DNA from: Russula earlei
Lineage: Eukaryota > Basidiomycota > Agaricomycetes > Russulales > Russulaceae
Length of the DNA stretch: 64,000 nt
Direction of reading: 5' to 3'
Assembly (NCBI GenBank): GCA_025769875.1
Contig: JAGFNK010000142.1
Span: 1-64,000, forward strand
Part shown: positions 63,943-64,000 of the stretch, piece after piece
How positions within the stretch are numbered: position 1 is the first letter of the stretch
How the letters are laid out: each line of letters starts with the position of its first letter
Translations under genes and position numbers: made by a program
The notes under the pieces: generated by a model
Told to the model about the DNA's origin: nothing
Database searches by the model: none
Seen by the model: the letters and a program-made list of their open reading frames with translations, nothing else

Positions 63943-64000
63943 AGAAGATGTCCACCAAACAGAAGGAGGACTTGTTGGAAGAACTGATGGAACAGGGTTT

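Larger units (their letters stand above)
60181..64000 (+). mobile_element. Second Ty3/gypsy element (gypsy2), 5' part
   Basis: It begins TGTTACCGAGTGG exactly where the LTR3 fragment is interrupted, and runs off the window. The 5' LTR carries a TATA box 'ctatataaag' near 61,055; its right end is not resolved (somewhere between about 61,150 and 61,500). The gag frame follows, with the same domain order as gypsy1 gag but a different N-terminus. Confidence 0.8.

Noticed and set aside
1..64000. CRISPR arrays, rRNA genes, bacterial operons or riboswitches
   Set aside because: None seen; the sequence is a eukaryotic repeat landscape with spliceosomal introns.

Overview
The window reads as repeat-dense genomic DNA from a filamentous basidiomycete fungus, most likely an agaricomycete. 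The reasons are 50-60 bp introns with GTRNGT donors, relics of a FunK1 kinase and of the basidiomycete-expanded F-box/LRR family, and the mix of transposons: Helitron with a PIF1-type helicase, chromodomain Ty3/gypsy, Ty1/copia, hAT, PIF/Harbinger and pogo/Tigger. I cannot name the species. I see no intact housekeeping gene and no rRNA or CRISPR; almost every base belongs to a mobile element, a repeat, or a host-gene relic caught between them.

Left part (1-24.8 kb). A pogo/Tigger-like transposase lies on the minus strand (213-2678). It is followed by pyrimidine-rich repeat modules and an autonomous Helitron gene (about 4.6-10.76 kb), whose reading frame is split by a solo LTR with a 5-bp target duplication. 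From 11.1 to 19.1 kb lie two tandem, CpG-rich units of about 3.7 and 4.3 kb. Both end in the same Helitron-like hairpin tail and are filled with intron-like modules. A degraded FunK1 kinase gene (19.66-22.08 kb), a hAT-end relic, a palindromic MITE and a second Tigger-like transposase split by another solo LTR follow.

Middle (24.76-47.25 kb). A Ty3/gypsy chromovirus (24,760-32,490) carries gag, pol with chromodomain, and an extra third ORF with a zinc knuckle. Beyond it is a nest resolved to the base by target-site duplications: a tandem repeat of about 153 bp contains a PIF-type MITE (33,301-46,910). The MITE contains a PIF/Harbinger transposon (33,320-46,373), which holds a solo LTR (34,120-35,082), a copia element (36,230-40,778, itself holding a solo LTR) and a hAT transposon (42,123-46,361, itself holding a solo LTR).

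Right part (47.25-64 kb). An F-box/LRR relic is interrupted by a solo LTR, and that LTR is interrupted by an 8,508-bp element (49,550-58,057). This element has hAT-type termini and an 8-bp target duplication. I see no transposase in it; it carries fragments of at least three unrelated host genes (an RMD1/DUF155 protein, a Zn2Cys6-type transcription factor C-terminus, and nucleoporin Nup188) in both orientations, so it looks like a fungal Pack-hAT. More LTR pieces and the 5' part of a second gypsy element, with a Tc1/pogo-type MITE in its LTR, complete the window.

Two themes cut across regions. Most interruptions are precise: removing the insert and one target copy restores the host frame. About twenty in-frame stops are TGA at positions where the family normally has arginine (CGA), which points to CpG deamination of silenced repeats.
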